Source of the DNA: CAZXEU01 sp965207385
GTDB lineage: Bacteria > Bacteroidota > Rhodothermia > Rhodothermales > Bin80
Assembly: GCA_965207385.1 (NCBI GenBank)
Contig: CBDBLZ010000018.1
Span: 1 to 64,000, forward strand
Length of the DNA: 64,000 bases
Direction of reading: 5' to 3'
Made by a program: the position numbers and the translations under genes. Of this stretch, positions 25,404-34,241 are shown piece after piece; position 1 is the stretch's first letter, and each line of letters opens with the position of its first letter. The notes below the pieces were generated by a model. The model was given only the letters and a program-made list of their open reading frames with translations. It had not been told where the DNA came from and did no database searches.

Positions 25404-27395
25404 ATGTCGGCTGACCGTCTCGTTCTGCTAATTGTACTGCTTCCGCTTCTGGGAGCCGTACTCAACGGTCTGGTCCCCCTGTTCTGGCACCGTGCCCGCC
25501 GGTCCGAATGGCTGATCGGGGCCGTTGGGACGGCCGTCGTTGCACTGCCGTTTCTGATGGCTGTGGCACTGTTTCTCGGAGGCGCCGACGATCCGCGCGT
25601 AGTCACCCTGTACACATGGATGGCAGCGGGTGATTTCTCGGCGTCGGTGGCCTACCGCGTGGATCACCTGTCCCTGATCATGACGCTGGTGGTAACCGGC
25701 GTCGGGATGCTGATCCACCTGTACTCCATCGGTTACATGCACGGTGACCGATCATTCTGGAAATTCTTCGCCTATCTGAACCTGTTCATTTTCATGATGC
25801 TCAACCTGGTCCTGGCAGACAATCTCTTGCTGCTGTTCCTGGGCTGGGAGGGTGTCGGGCTTTGTTCGTACCTGCTGATCGGATTCTGGTATGAACAGCA
25901 GAAGAACAGCGCTGCGGCAACCAAGGCATTTGTCGTCAACCGAATTGGGGATTTTGCCTTCCTCCTGGCGATGTTCATACTGGTCAGGCATCTGGGCAGC
26001 CTGGACTTTGAAACGCTCTTTGCCGGTGAGGCCGCTCTTTCGCAGGGCACGATCAGCGCCGTGGTCTTCCTGCTTTTCATTGGTGCCACGGGCAAGAGTG
26101 CACAGATTCCCCTGTTTGTGTGGCTGCCGGATGCCATGGCTGGGCCAACGCCGGTATCCGCGCTCATACACGCAGCGACCATGGTCACCAGCGGCCTCTA
26201 TCTCCTTGCAAGAATGTCCTCGTTCGTTCTGCAGGCACCGGTCGTCATGGCAGTTATTGCGATCGTGGGAGCACTGACGGCGCTGGTCGCTGCGACCATT
26301 GCCTTGACGCAGACGGATATCAAGCGCGTACTGGCCTACTCGACGGTGTCCCAGCTGGGATTCATGTTCATGGCCTCCGGAGTCGGCGCCTTCTTCGTGG
26401 CCATCTTTCACGTTGTGACGCACGCCTTTTTCAAGGCATGCCTGTTTCTTGGCTCCGGCAGCGTGATTCATGGCATGCACCACGTCCAGCACCATCTGGA
26501 CAAGGACGACGGTCCGCTGGATCCCCAGGACATGCGCCAGATGGGTGGGCTGGGGCGGTACATGCCGACCACGCGGTGGACCTATCTCGCGGCTACCCTG
26601 GCCATTGCCGGCATTCCGCTTACGGCAGGCTTTTTCTCCAAGGACGAAATCCTGTTCAAGGCCTTCGAAATGGGATACGACGGCGCGCCTTACGCGTGGT
26701 TCGTGTGGGGCGTGGGCATCCTTACCGCCCTCCTGACAGCGTTCTACATGATGCGCTCCTACATGCTCACGTTTGAGGGTGCAGCGAGGTGGCCTCGTTC
26801 CCGGGAAATAAAGCCTGCCGAGTCGCCCTGGACCATCACGGCCCCGCTCGTGGTGCTGGCAGCCTGTTCGCTCGTTGGCGGCTTCATCGGTTTGCCCAAG
26901 GCCGCGGAAAAGCTGGGACTTGGCAACTGGATCCACGGATACCTTGTTGGGCACGGCGAGCATCCGGGTCCTGTAGCAGAGCCGCAGCTGCACGCCCATG
27001 TGCCGCTCTTGGCGGAGCTGGGACTCATTTTGCTGGGCTCCGCGGTTGCGCTGGGCGGACTCTTGTATGCCTGGCGTTTCTACCGCAGGTTCGAACTTTC
27101 GGGCGATGAGCTGCTTCGTGGACGGGTAGGACAACTGTATGCGTGGTGGCGTGGTGCATACTTCGTGGACGAATTCTACGGCAAGACCATTGTAGGACCC
27201 GTAATCGGTGGCGCGGAGAAGGCGCTGGCCCCCTTTGACCAGCGCGTCGTGGACGGCCTGGTCAATGCCCTTGCGGCAACGGTAAGAGCCTTCAGCGGGT
27301 TGTCCCGTCGCCTGCAGACCGGTATCGTACAGCACTACGCTCTTGCGATAGTGATCGGGACAGCGCTCATCATTGCCTTGATGTTGGCGAGCTGA
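25404..27395 (+). CDS. nuoL: NADH-quinone oxidoreductase subunit L
   Basis: 663 residues, a full-length NuoL with about 16 transmembrane helices and the long C-terminal lateral helix region. NuoL is one of the three antiporter-like proton-pumping subunits. Conserved parts include the helix-5 glutamate (L-F-L-G-W-E-G-V-G), the lysine in G-A-T-G-K-S-A-Q-I-P, HAATMVTSGLYLLARMS, and the later lysine region T-D-I-K-R-V-L-A-Y-S-T-V-S-Q-L-G. It lies 44 bases after nuoK and 6 before nuoM. Confidence 0.96.
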   Translation: MSADRLVLLIVLLPLLGAVLNGLVPLFWHRARRSEWLIGAVGTAVVALPFLMAVALFLGGADDPRVVTLYTWMAAGDFSASVAYRVDHLSLIMTLVVTGVGMLIHLYSIGYMHGDRSFWKFFAYLNLFIFMMLNLVLADNLLLLFLGWEGVGLCSYLLIGFWYEQQKNSAAATKAFVVNRIGDFAFLLAMFILVRHLGSLDFETLFAGEAALSQGTISAVVFLLFIGATGKSAQIPLFVWLPDAMAGPTPVSALIHAATMVTSGLYLLARMSSFVLQAPVVMAVIAIVGALTALVAATIALTQTDIKRVLAYSTVSQLGFMFMASGVGAFFVAIFHVVTHAFFKACLFLGSGSVIHGMHHVQHHLDKDDGPLDPQDMRQMGGLGRYMPTTRWTYLAATLAIAGIPLTAGFFSKDEILFKAFEMGYDGAPYAWFVWGVGILTALLTAFYMMRSYMLTFEGAARWPRSREIKPAESPWTITAPLVVLAACSLVGGFIGLPKAAEKLGLGNWIHGYLVGHGEHPGPVAEPQLHAHVPLLAELGLILLGSAVALGGLLYAWRFYRRFELSGDELLRGRVGQLYAWWRGAYFVDEFYGKTIVGPVIGGAEKALAPFDQRVVDGLVNALAATVRAFSGLSRRLQTGIVQHYALAIVIGTALIIALMLAS

Positions 27396-27401
27396 CGAGA
27401 A

Positions 27402-29063
27402 ATGGACGCCTGGCTGCTTTCCATAGTCATTTTCCTGCCGCTGGCCGGAGCGCTCGTGACGGCCGTCCTGCGCAGCGAGCGGTGGGTTCGGGTGGCCGCG
27501 CTTGTCTTTACTTCGGTCACGTTTTTGCTGTCCATTCCGCTGTGGATCAACTTCAGCGTCGAGCGCGCTGCCGACTTGCAGTTTGTAGCCCACCGGTTTC
27601 CTCTCATCTCTTCAGAGATCGATGTCAATTACGCGATCGGTCTGGACGGCATAAGCCTTCTCCTGGTTCTGCTGACGACTTTTCTGGGTCCCATCGTGGT
27701 GCTTTCCTCGTGGACGTACATCCAGCGGCAAGTCAAGGCCTACTACGTACTGTTGCTGGTGCTGCAGACGGGGATGACAGGCGTCTTCTGCTCCTTCGAT
27801 GTCCTGCTCTTCTACGTATTCTTCGAATTGACACTGATTCCGATGTATTTCCTCATCGGGATATGGGGCGGGGAGCGCCGGATATATGCAGCCGTGAAGT
27901 TCGTCATCTACACGATGGCCGGCTCCCTGCTGATGCTGGTAGCCATTCTCTACCTGGGGTTCGCCGCCGGAGCTGCAGTAAACGACGGCGTTTTTACGAC
28001 GGACTACTTCAAGATGCTGCAGTATGGCGTACCCCGGCACGCGCAGGCATGGTTGTTCGCGCTCTTTGCCCTGGCCTTTGCCATAAAGGTCCCCATGTTC
28101 CCGTTTCATACGTGGCTGCCGGATGCCCACGTGCAGGCGCCTACGGGCGGGTCTGTAATCCTGGCAGGTATCCTCTTGAAAATGGGCACCTATGGCCTGG
28201 TCCGGTTCTGTTTGCCGTTCTTTCCCGAGGCCGCACAATCACACGCTGTGCTCTTTGGCATCCTGGCCGTGATAGGGGTCGTTTACGGAGCCCTTGTTTC
28301 GAGGGCCCAGACCGACGCCAAGAAGCTCGTTGCCTACTCGAGCGTGAGCCATCTGGGATTCGTGGTGCTGGGCATCTTTGCGTTCACGCTGGAGAGCATG
28401 CAGGGGGCGGTGATCCAGATGATAAACCACGGAATCTCAACCGGAGCGCTGTTTCTTCTCGTGGGCATGCTTTACGAGCGGCGCCATACAAGGGAGATGG
28501 CAGACTTCGGAGGTATAGCGCGCTCGGTGCCGCTCCTTACATTCTTCATGGTGCTGACCGCACTCGCATCTGCGGGCCTGCCGGGACTCAACGGATTCGT
28601 GGGAGAGTTCTTGATTTTGATGGGTGCTTTCGGCAGCGAGATACCCGGTATGCCACTCTTGGTAGCGGTGGCGACAACGGGAGTGATCCTGGCAGCCGTT
28701 TACCTTCTCTGGATGCTTGGCCGCATGTTCTTTGGCCCACTCAAAGAGCAGGCCAACCGCGTGATGCCCGATCTCAGCCGCCGCGAATTGGCGGTTCTGG
28801 CTCCGATGGCGGCGCTAATGATTGTCCTGGGTATCATGCCGCAGCCCTTCCTGGCGGTAAGTGAGCCGGCAGCCGAACGGCTGCTGTCCACCGTCGAGCT
28901 GAAGCGGCTGGATCTTGCGGAGGAAGCCAGGGGAGTCGCCCGGAGCGCTGCTGCAGGCTGGTGTCTGTATCCCCAATGCCTGGACCAGCAAGCAGCCCTC
29001 GATCAAATCGAATACGTCGAACTCGCAGACGAGTGGACTAAGGGAAGTGATGCAGATCAGTAA
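27402..29063 (+). CDS. nuoM: NADH-quinone oxidoreductase subunit M
   Basis: 553 residues with 14 core helices. The family landmarks are F-F-E-L-T-L-I-P-M-Y-F-L-I-G (key glutamate), A-F-A-I-K-V-P-M-F-P-F-H-T-W-L-P-D-A-H, and K-L-V-A-Y-S-S-V-S-H-L-G-F. NuoM is an antiporter-like proton-translocating subunit. About 50 hydrophilic residues follow the last helix (after P-Q-P-F-L-A), including W-C-L-Y-P-Q-C-L, a longer tail than usual. The stop lies inside the first codons of the antiporter gene, so translation is probably coupled. Confidence 0.95.
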   Translation: MDAWLLSIVIFLPLAGALVTAVLRSERWVRVAALVFTSVTFLLSIPLWINFSVERAADLQFVAHRFPLISSEIDVNYAIGLDGISLLLVLLTTFLGPIVVLSSWTYIQRQVKAYYVLLLVLQTGMTGVFCSFDVLLFYVFFELTLIPMYFLIGIWGGERRIYAAVKFVIYTMAGSLLMLVAILYLGFAAGAAVNDGVFTTDYFKMLQYGVPRHAQAWLFALFALAFAIKVPMFPFHTWLPDAHVQAPTGGSVILAGILLKMGTYGLVRFCLPFFPEAAQSHAVLFGILAVIGVVYGALVSRAQTDAKKLVAYSSVSHLGFVVLGIFAFTLESMQGAVIQMINHGISTGALFLLVGMLYERRHTREMADFGGIARSVPLLTFFMVLTALASAGLPGLNGFVGEFLILMGAFGSEIPGMPLLVAVATTGVILAAVYLLWMLGRMFFGPLKEQANRVMPDLSRRELAVLAPMAALMIVLGIMPQPFLAVSEPAAERLLSTVELKRLDLAEEARGVARSAAAGWCLYPQCLDQQAALDQIEYVELADEWTKGSDADQ

Positions 29064-30564
29064 AAGGAAACGTCACCAGAAAACACGCTACAGCATGTCT
29101 GTTTCTTCTTTAGTACGAGCATTCTGTCTGGCGCTGGCGCTTGTGGCTTTGACCTCGCCGGCGCGGGCCCAGGAGGCCCAGGAGGAAAGCCAGGTCGTTG
29201 AAGAGGCGCACCACGACGAATCGCAGGGCCATGCGGCCGCCATTCCGCCTGTTTGGCTGGTTGCGCCGTTTGCCATCCTGCTGCTCTTGATCGCTACGGG
29301 GCCGCTGTTCTACATGCACCACTGGCACCACCACTATCCGAAGTATGCGGTGGGCCTGGGGCTCAGCGTTACGCTCTACTACATATTTGTGCTGCATGAT
29401 GCCACTTCGATGCTGCACGCGCTGACGGAATTTCTCTCGTTCATCGCGCTTGTTGCGTCGCTCTTCATTGCGGCCAGCGGCATCTTCCTGAAGGTGAACG
29501 CGCGTGGCACGCCCGCGACCAACGTTGCACTGCTGTCCGTAGGGGCGATAATCGCCAATCTCATCGCCACGACGGGAGCGGCGATGCTGTTCATTCGCCC
29601 CTACATGCGGCTCAATCGGGGGCGCCTCAAGGCCTATCACATAGTCTTCTTCATCTTCATTGTTGCGAACGTGGGAGGGGCCCTAACGCCGATCGGCGAT
29701 CCGCCGCTGTTCCTGGGCTTTCTGCGCGGCGTGCCGTTCTTCTGGACGCTGGCACACGTCTGGTACGTATGGCTTCCCACCATGGTGGTGCTTCTGTTGA
29801 TCTTCTACGTCATAGACAGCCGCAACCGGGCAAGGAGCACGACCGAGCTGTCGGACGGCGCAACGATTCGCATCGAAGGCAACCGGAGCTTCATATTTGT
29901 GCTCATCATCATCCTGTCGGTGTTCATTGATCCCAATGTCTTCACAGGCATGAAGGGCACGCCGCTGGACCTGGTCGGCACGTATCACCTGCCGCTTGGC
30001 ATTCGTGAGATCATCATGTTCTCCATGTGCTTTGTCGCGTACAGGTTCTGTAAGCAGGAGGCACTCGCAAAGAACGAGTTTACCTTCGAGCCGATTCGGG
30101 AGGTTGGCTGGCTATTCCTCGGCATCTTTGCCTGCATGGTGCCGGCGCTCGCCCTGATCTCCAACTTTGCCAGCGAAAACAAGGAAATACTCACTACGGG
30201 CATGTTTTACTGGGGCACAGGAATCCTGTCCAGCATCCTGGACAATGCGCCGACCTATCTCAATTTCCTTGCAGCTGCCATGGGCAAATTTGACCTGTAT
30301 GTCGGTACGCCCACAGATGTCAAGGCTTTTGCGCAGGCTGCGGAATCCATGCTCTATCTTTCGGCCATTTCGGTTGCAGCGGTGTTTTTTGGCGCGATGA
30401 GCTACATCGGCAATGCGCCGAATTTCATGGTGAAGGCCATTGCGGAATCAAATCAGGTCGCTGCACCTTCCTTTGTGGGCTACATCGTCAAGTATGCGAT
30501 CCCCATTCTGCTGCCCGTTTACTTCCTGGTCTTTGTCGTCTTCTACAGCGGCTGGATCCTTTAA
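29050..30564 (+). CDS. Na+/H+ antiporter-like protein of the ion transporter (NhaD/ArsB/CitMHS) superfamily
   Basis: 504 residues from the ATG at 29050, which has an AAGGGA ribosome-binding site and overlaps nuoM by 14 bases. An ATG at 29095 is an alternative. An N-terminal signal-like helix (ends A-R-A-Q) and a His/Glu-rich segment precede about 12 membrane helices. Typical parts are GGALTPIGDPPLFLGFLRGV and L-S-S-I-L-D-N-A-P-T-Y-L-N-F, matching the two half-site loops of this superfamily, where the Asp residues bind cation. Na+/H+ exchange is likely but not proved. Its location inside nuo suggests it acts on the same ion gradient. Confidence 0.85.
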   Translation: MQISKRKRHQKTRYSMSVSSLVRAFCLALALVALTSPARAQEAQEESQVVEEAHHDESQGHAAAIPPVWLVAPFAILLLLIATGPLFYMHHWHHHYPKYAVGLGLSVTLYYIFVLHDATSMLHALTEFLSFIALVASLFIAASGIFLKVNARGTPATNVALLSVGAIIANLIATTGAAMLFIRPYMRLNRGRLKAYHIVFFIFIVANVGGALTPIGDPPLFLGFLRGVPFFWTLAHVWYVWLPTMVVLLLIFYVIDSRNRARSTTELSDGATIRIEGNRSFIFVLIIILSVFIDPNVFTGMKGTPLDLVGTYHLPLGIREIIMFSMCFVAYRFCKQEALAKNEFTFEPIREVGWLFLGIFACMVPALALISNFASENKEILTTGMFYWGTGILSSILDNAPTYLNFLAAAMGKFDLYVGTPTDVKAFAQAAESMLYLSAISVAAVFFGAMSYIGNAPNFMVKAIAESNQVAAPSFVGYIVKYAIPILLPVYFLVFVVFYSGWIL

Positions 30565-30579
30565 AAGAATCGAACTACC

Positions 30580-30873
30580 ATGGCTACCACACCACTTGAT
30601 GGCGATGAGATCAGCGCCGCACTGGCTGACCTGCCGGGCTGGCGCTATGACGACAACCGTCTCAAGAAATCCTTCCGGTTCAAGAACTTTCGCGAGGCCA
30701 TGAGCTTCATCGTGCGCCTCGGATTCGAGGCGGAAATGGCCGGCCATCATCCGGAGCTGTTCAATGTCTATGCCACGGTAGACGTGGCCCTTACGACGCA
30801 TGACGCTGGTAACAACGTCTCCCGTAAGGACGTCGGCCTTGCGAAGGCCATCGAACAGTTCGTCTGGGTTTAG
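30580..30873 (+). CDS. 4a-hydroxytetrahydrobiopterin dehydratase (pterin-4a-carbinolamine dehydratase)
   Basis: 97 residues, one complete PCD domain. The active-site pattern is seen in AGHHPELFNVYATVDVALTTHD, with the paired histidines, the Y/V stretch and the later T-T-H-D. The enzyme regenerates quinonoid pterin cofactor after aromatic amino acid hydroxylation; single-domain forms also serve in molybdopterin contexts. No hydroxylase is in the window. It sits 15 bases after the antiporter gene and 10 before nuoN, an odd but evidently cotranscribed place. Confidence 0.93.
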   Translation: MATTPLDGDEISAALADLPGWRYDDNRLKKSFRFKNFREAMSFIVRLGFEAEMAGHHPELFNVYATVDVALTTHDAGNNVSRKDVGLAKAIEQFVWV

Positions 30874-30883
30874 CTGCTGACCT

Positions 30884-32353
30884 ATGGACCTCTCCGGTGC
30901 CTACGATACGCTGCTGACGGATCTCTTGGGTGGGTTCTCACTGGTGCTGCTATCAGCGGCAGGTGTGGTACTCATCGTGTGGGATGCCTTCAGCAATGAT
31001 GATCGGCGGCTGCCCTGGGTGGCCGCCGCGGCGCTTGTCGTCGCAACGATCTGGGAGGCGGCCCATCTTTCCGGAGGTCCGCAGACGGCCTTTTACGGCC
31101 TGATCCGCGTGGGAGGCCTTGCCTCCTTCATCAACATCGTGATCCTGCTCAGCAGTCTCGGGGCCATCGTGCTCTCTGTACCCTACCTGCGGGGCATCCG
31201 GCACGGCTACGGAGAAGTGTATGCGCTTGTGCTTCTAGCAACGGTCGGCATGATGGTCCTGGGCACCGCCAACAACCTGGTGACCATTTTTGTGGGGCTC
31301 GAGACCATGTCGGTGGCCCTTTATATCCTTACGGGTCTGGTGCGCGAAGATGAAGGGGCGGTGGAGAGCGCGCTCAAGTATTTCTTGTTGGGGGCGTTTT
31401 CGACCGGGTTCTTTCTCTACGGTATCGCCCTGCTTTACGGTGCGACGGGTACGATGTACCTGCCGGATATGGCGGCTGGTCTGGAGGCGAGCGGGGCGCG
31501 ACTGCTGTTTGGCGCGGGTACCGCGCTGTTTCTGATCGGCTTCCTGTTCAAGGTCAGCGCCGTGCCGTTTCACATGTGGACCCCCGACGTTTACCAGGGT
31601 GCGCCAACGCCCCTTGCGGGCTACATGTCCACGGCGTCGAAAGCCGCGGCCTTTGCGGCAATGGTACTGGTCCTCTTCCACGGACTGGGCAGCGAAACCA
31701 GTTGGCAGCTGGTGCTGGCTCTTGTGGCGCTGGTAACGATGGTCGTTGGCAATCTCCTCGCGATTTCCCAGAACAACGTCAAGCGCATGCTCGCCTATTC
31801 GTCCATTGCGCATGCAGGCTACGTATTGGTGGCGCTGGCGGCCGGGACGCCGGAGGGATATTCGGGCGCTGTCTACTACCTCCTGGTCTACGCCCTGATG
31901 AATACGGGTGCCTTTGGTGTCATGGCCTTTCTGGAATGGGACGGGAAGGAAGGGCGCGTCCAGACCCTGGATTCCCTTGCCGGTGTCGGGTTTCGGCAAC
32001 CGTTTCTCGGCGTGGTCATGGTGGTATTCATGTTCAGCCTGACGGGCTTTCCGCCCTTTGGCGGCTTCTGGGGCAAGATTGCCGCCTTTGCTCCTGCGGT
32101 GGACGCGGGTTTGACCTGGCTTGTCATTGTCGGCGTGCTGGCCAGCGTGCTATCTGGCTATTATTACCTGCGGGTCTTGTTCGTTTTCTGGATGCGTGAG
32201 CCCGCCGGCGACCGCTCGTTCCAGGTGCCGCGGTCGGCGGTGGCGGTACTGGCAGCGTGCGCCGTGGCACTGGTCGTGATCGGATTTGTGCCCGCCATTC
32301 GTGACCTGACATTCGGGTTCTTCGAGGGAGCACTGATGGCCCGCCTCCCGTGA
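30884..32353 (+). CDS. nuoN: NADH-quinone oxidoreductase subunit N
   Basis: 489 residues with about 14 helices. Conserved parts are F-V-G-L-E-T-M-S-V-A-L-Y-I-L-T-G (glutamate), F-L-F-K-V-S-A-V-P-F-H-M-W-T-P-D-V-Y-Q-G, and N-V-K-R-M-L-A-Y-S-S-I-A-H-A-G-Y. NuoN is the third antiporter-like subunit of complex I and contacts NuoK. It is the last nuo gene of the cluster, displaced from nuoM by two unrelated genes. Confidence 0.96.
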   Translation: MDLSGAYDTLLTDLLGGFSLVLLSAAGVVLIVWDAFSNDDRRLPWVAAAALVVATIWEAAHLSGGPQTAFYGLIRVGGLASFINIVILLSSLGAIVLSVPYLRGIRHGYGEVYALVLLATVGMMVLGTANNLVTIFVGLETMSVALYILTGLVREDEGAVESALKYFLLGAFSTGFFLYGIALLYGATGTMYLPDMAAGLEASGARLLFGAGTALFLIGFLFKVSAVPFHMWTPDVYQGAPTPLAGYMSTASKAAAFAAMVLVLFHGLGSETSWQLVLALVALVTMVVGNLLAISQNNVKRMLAYSSIAHAGYVLVALAAGTPEGYSGAVYYLLVYALMNTGAFGVMAFLEWDGKEGRVQTLDSLAGVGFRQPFLGVVMVVFMFSLTGFPPFGGFWGKIAAFAPAVDAGLTWLVIVGVLASVLSGYYYLRVLFVFWMREPAGDRSFQVPRSAVAVLAACAVALVVIGFVPAIRDLTFGFFEGALMARLP

Positions 32354-32365
32354 CGCCGTAGTGCG

Positions 32366-32902
32366 ATGGTAGACCTGATTCGCGAACTCATTCCCCACGC
32401 GCCGAATCTGGGGCTCTACCTGGCTCCGCATATTCCTTCCAGGAAGCTGAACAACGCCATCAAGGATTACGCGCCTTCCCTGCGTCCCGCAGAAGTCGTC
32501 GCCCTTTTTGACGCAACGCGGATGGGCAGTGCCAAGGACGGGATTCTGCTGGCCGCCAGTCACATGGTATTCCAGAACAGTGACCTTGAGGCGCCGCACG
32601 AGGTTTACTACGAGGAAATCGTGCAGGTCGAGCGAAAGAAGGGCATGCTGAAGGGAGCCAGAATTGCGGTCCACGTGAACCGGGGACGCGCCACATTTCC
32701 GGTCGAGCTTAACCTTGCGGCGAAGCCCAAGGCCGCGGAATTCGTGTATAGACTGTTGCACGAGGTCATGCTTCGGCCTTCTGCGCCCAGTGCGGTCAAT
32801 ACCGACTGGGGTGCCGTCGTGGCGGCACTGAGGAAGCTTCGCGACCAGGGAGCCTTGACGGAGACGGACTACGGTCGCATACTGACGATCCGGCACAAGT
32901 AG
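32366..32902 (+). CDS. Hypothetical protein with PH-like core and SHOCT-like C-terminus
   Basis: 178 residues. The middle part (D-G-I-L-L-A-A-S-H-M-V-F, then Y-Y-E-E-I-V-Q-V-E) has the strand pattern of bacterial PH-like domains. The last 25 residues (L-R-K-L-R-D-Q-G-A-L-T-E-T-D-Y-G-R-I) match the SHOCT pattern, a short oligomerisation helix pair. These are my pattern judgements; no catalytic motif is seen. It is 12 bases after nuoN and probably the last gene of that operon. Confidence 0.65.
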   Translation: MVDLIRELIPHAPNLGLYLAPHIPSRKLNNAIKDYAPSLRPAEVVALFDATRMGSAKDGILLAASHMVFQNSDLEAPHEVYYEEIVQVERKKGMLKGARIAVHVNRGRATFPVELNLAAKPKAAEFVYRLLHEVMLRPSAPSAVNTDWGAVVAALRKLRDQGALTETDYGRILTIRHK

Positions 32903-32928
32903 GCCCCGGGCGATTGCCAAAACAATAG

Positions 32929-32942
32929 CACGCGTCGGCGTG
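32929..32942. repeat. Short hairpin between the nuo-linked operon and sod
   Basis: CACGC-GTCG-GCGTG forms a 5-bp stem with a tetraloop, inside a wider CGGGC/GCCCG pair. It may mark the end of the nuo transcript or the start of the sod one. There is no proper U-tract. Confidence 0.3.
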
Positions 32943-32986
32943 TTGAAAAGCCCGACACCTTATTCAATTATCTGGAGGAACACCTT

Positions 32987-33598
<612 letters not shown>

Positions 33599-33611
33599 GG
33601 CGGACCTTGAC

Positions 33612-34241
33612 TTGCCGTCAGGGTTTGCGCTCAGATGGCAGTCAGGCGAGGCCGATCCCGCCATACTGACGGACGCGGAGCGCCGCCGCGCGGCGGGCAT
33701 GGGCCACGCCGGGCGGCGCCGGCACTTTCTTCTCGGGCGGACTGCGGCACGGACGCTGCTCGCCGAGTTCCTGGACACGGAGCCGCAGGCCGTCTCTCTC
33801 CGCGCAACCCCGGATGGGGCACTGGATGTAGCCGGATCATCACTCTGTGTTTCGATAGCGCATTCGGGCAAGTATGCGGTAGCCGTGGCAGGTCCCCGGG
33901 CGCTGGGCGTAGACCTGGAACGAATTCAGCCGAGAAGTCCCGGGCTTGTCCGCCGCATCGCGCGCGAGGAGGAACGCAGCATGCTGGCCGCGCTTCCCCT
34001 GGACGAAGCAAGGATCGCCATCCTGGCCTGGACGCTCAAGGAGGCAGCGCTGAAGGCTGCTGGCACCGGTCTCAGGCGCGCTCTTCGCGACCTGGTGCTG
34101 GATCTGGATGTGCCGCGTCAGCGCGGCCGCTGCATTTTCCCGGACCGCGCGCCCATGGACTTGTGCTTCGCCGAAAGGAACGGATACATGGTTTCTCTCG
34201 CCGTGGAAAACGCGCGTACCGTCAGTTCACCACATCCTTGA
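33612..34241 (+). CDS. 4'-phosphopantetheinyl transferase, Sfp type
   Basis: About 209 residues. It transfers phosphopantetheine from CoA to acyl or peptidyl carrier proteins. Motifs are V-S-I-A-H-S, the Mg-binding G-V-D-L-E near residue 100, and WTLKEAALKAAGTGL. The start is uncertain: the nearest candidate is TTG at 33612, while the frame stays open back to 33573 with family-like residues (V-L-R-A-D-L-D) that overlap the end of sod, but there is no ATG or GTG. The 3' end overlaps the convergent propeller gene by 20 bases. The carrier protein it serves is not in the window. Confidence 0.88.
   Translation: MPSGFALRWQSGEADPAILTDAERRRAAGMGHAGRRRHFLLGRTAARTLLAEFLDTEPQAVSLRATPDGALDVAGSSLCVSIAHSGKYAVAVAGPRALGVDLERIQPRSPGLVRRIAREEERSMLAALPLDEARIAILAWTLKEAALKAAGTGLRRALRDLVLDLDVPRQRGRCIFPDRAPMDLCFAERNGYMVSLAVENARTVSSPHP

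Noticed and set aside
25752..27593. 613-codon open frame antisense to nuoL
   Set aside because: It is a GC-driven shadow of nuoL: its sequence has many Gln, Arg and His residues, no family pattern, and the sense strand has a perfect NuoL.
32943..32971. TTGAAA-N17-AATTAT as a sigma-70 promoter of sod
   Set aside because: The -10 part is a poor match, it would place the start of transcription almost on the ribosome-binding site, and the Bacteroidota type of promoter differs. Not strong enough to list.
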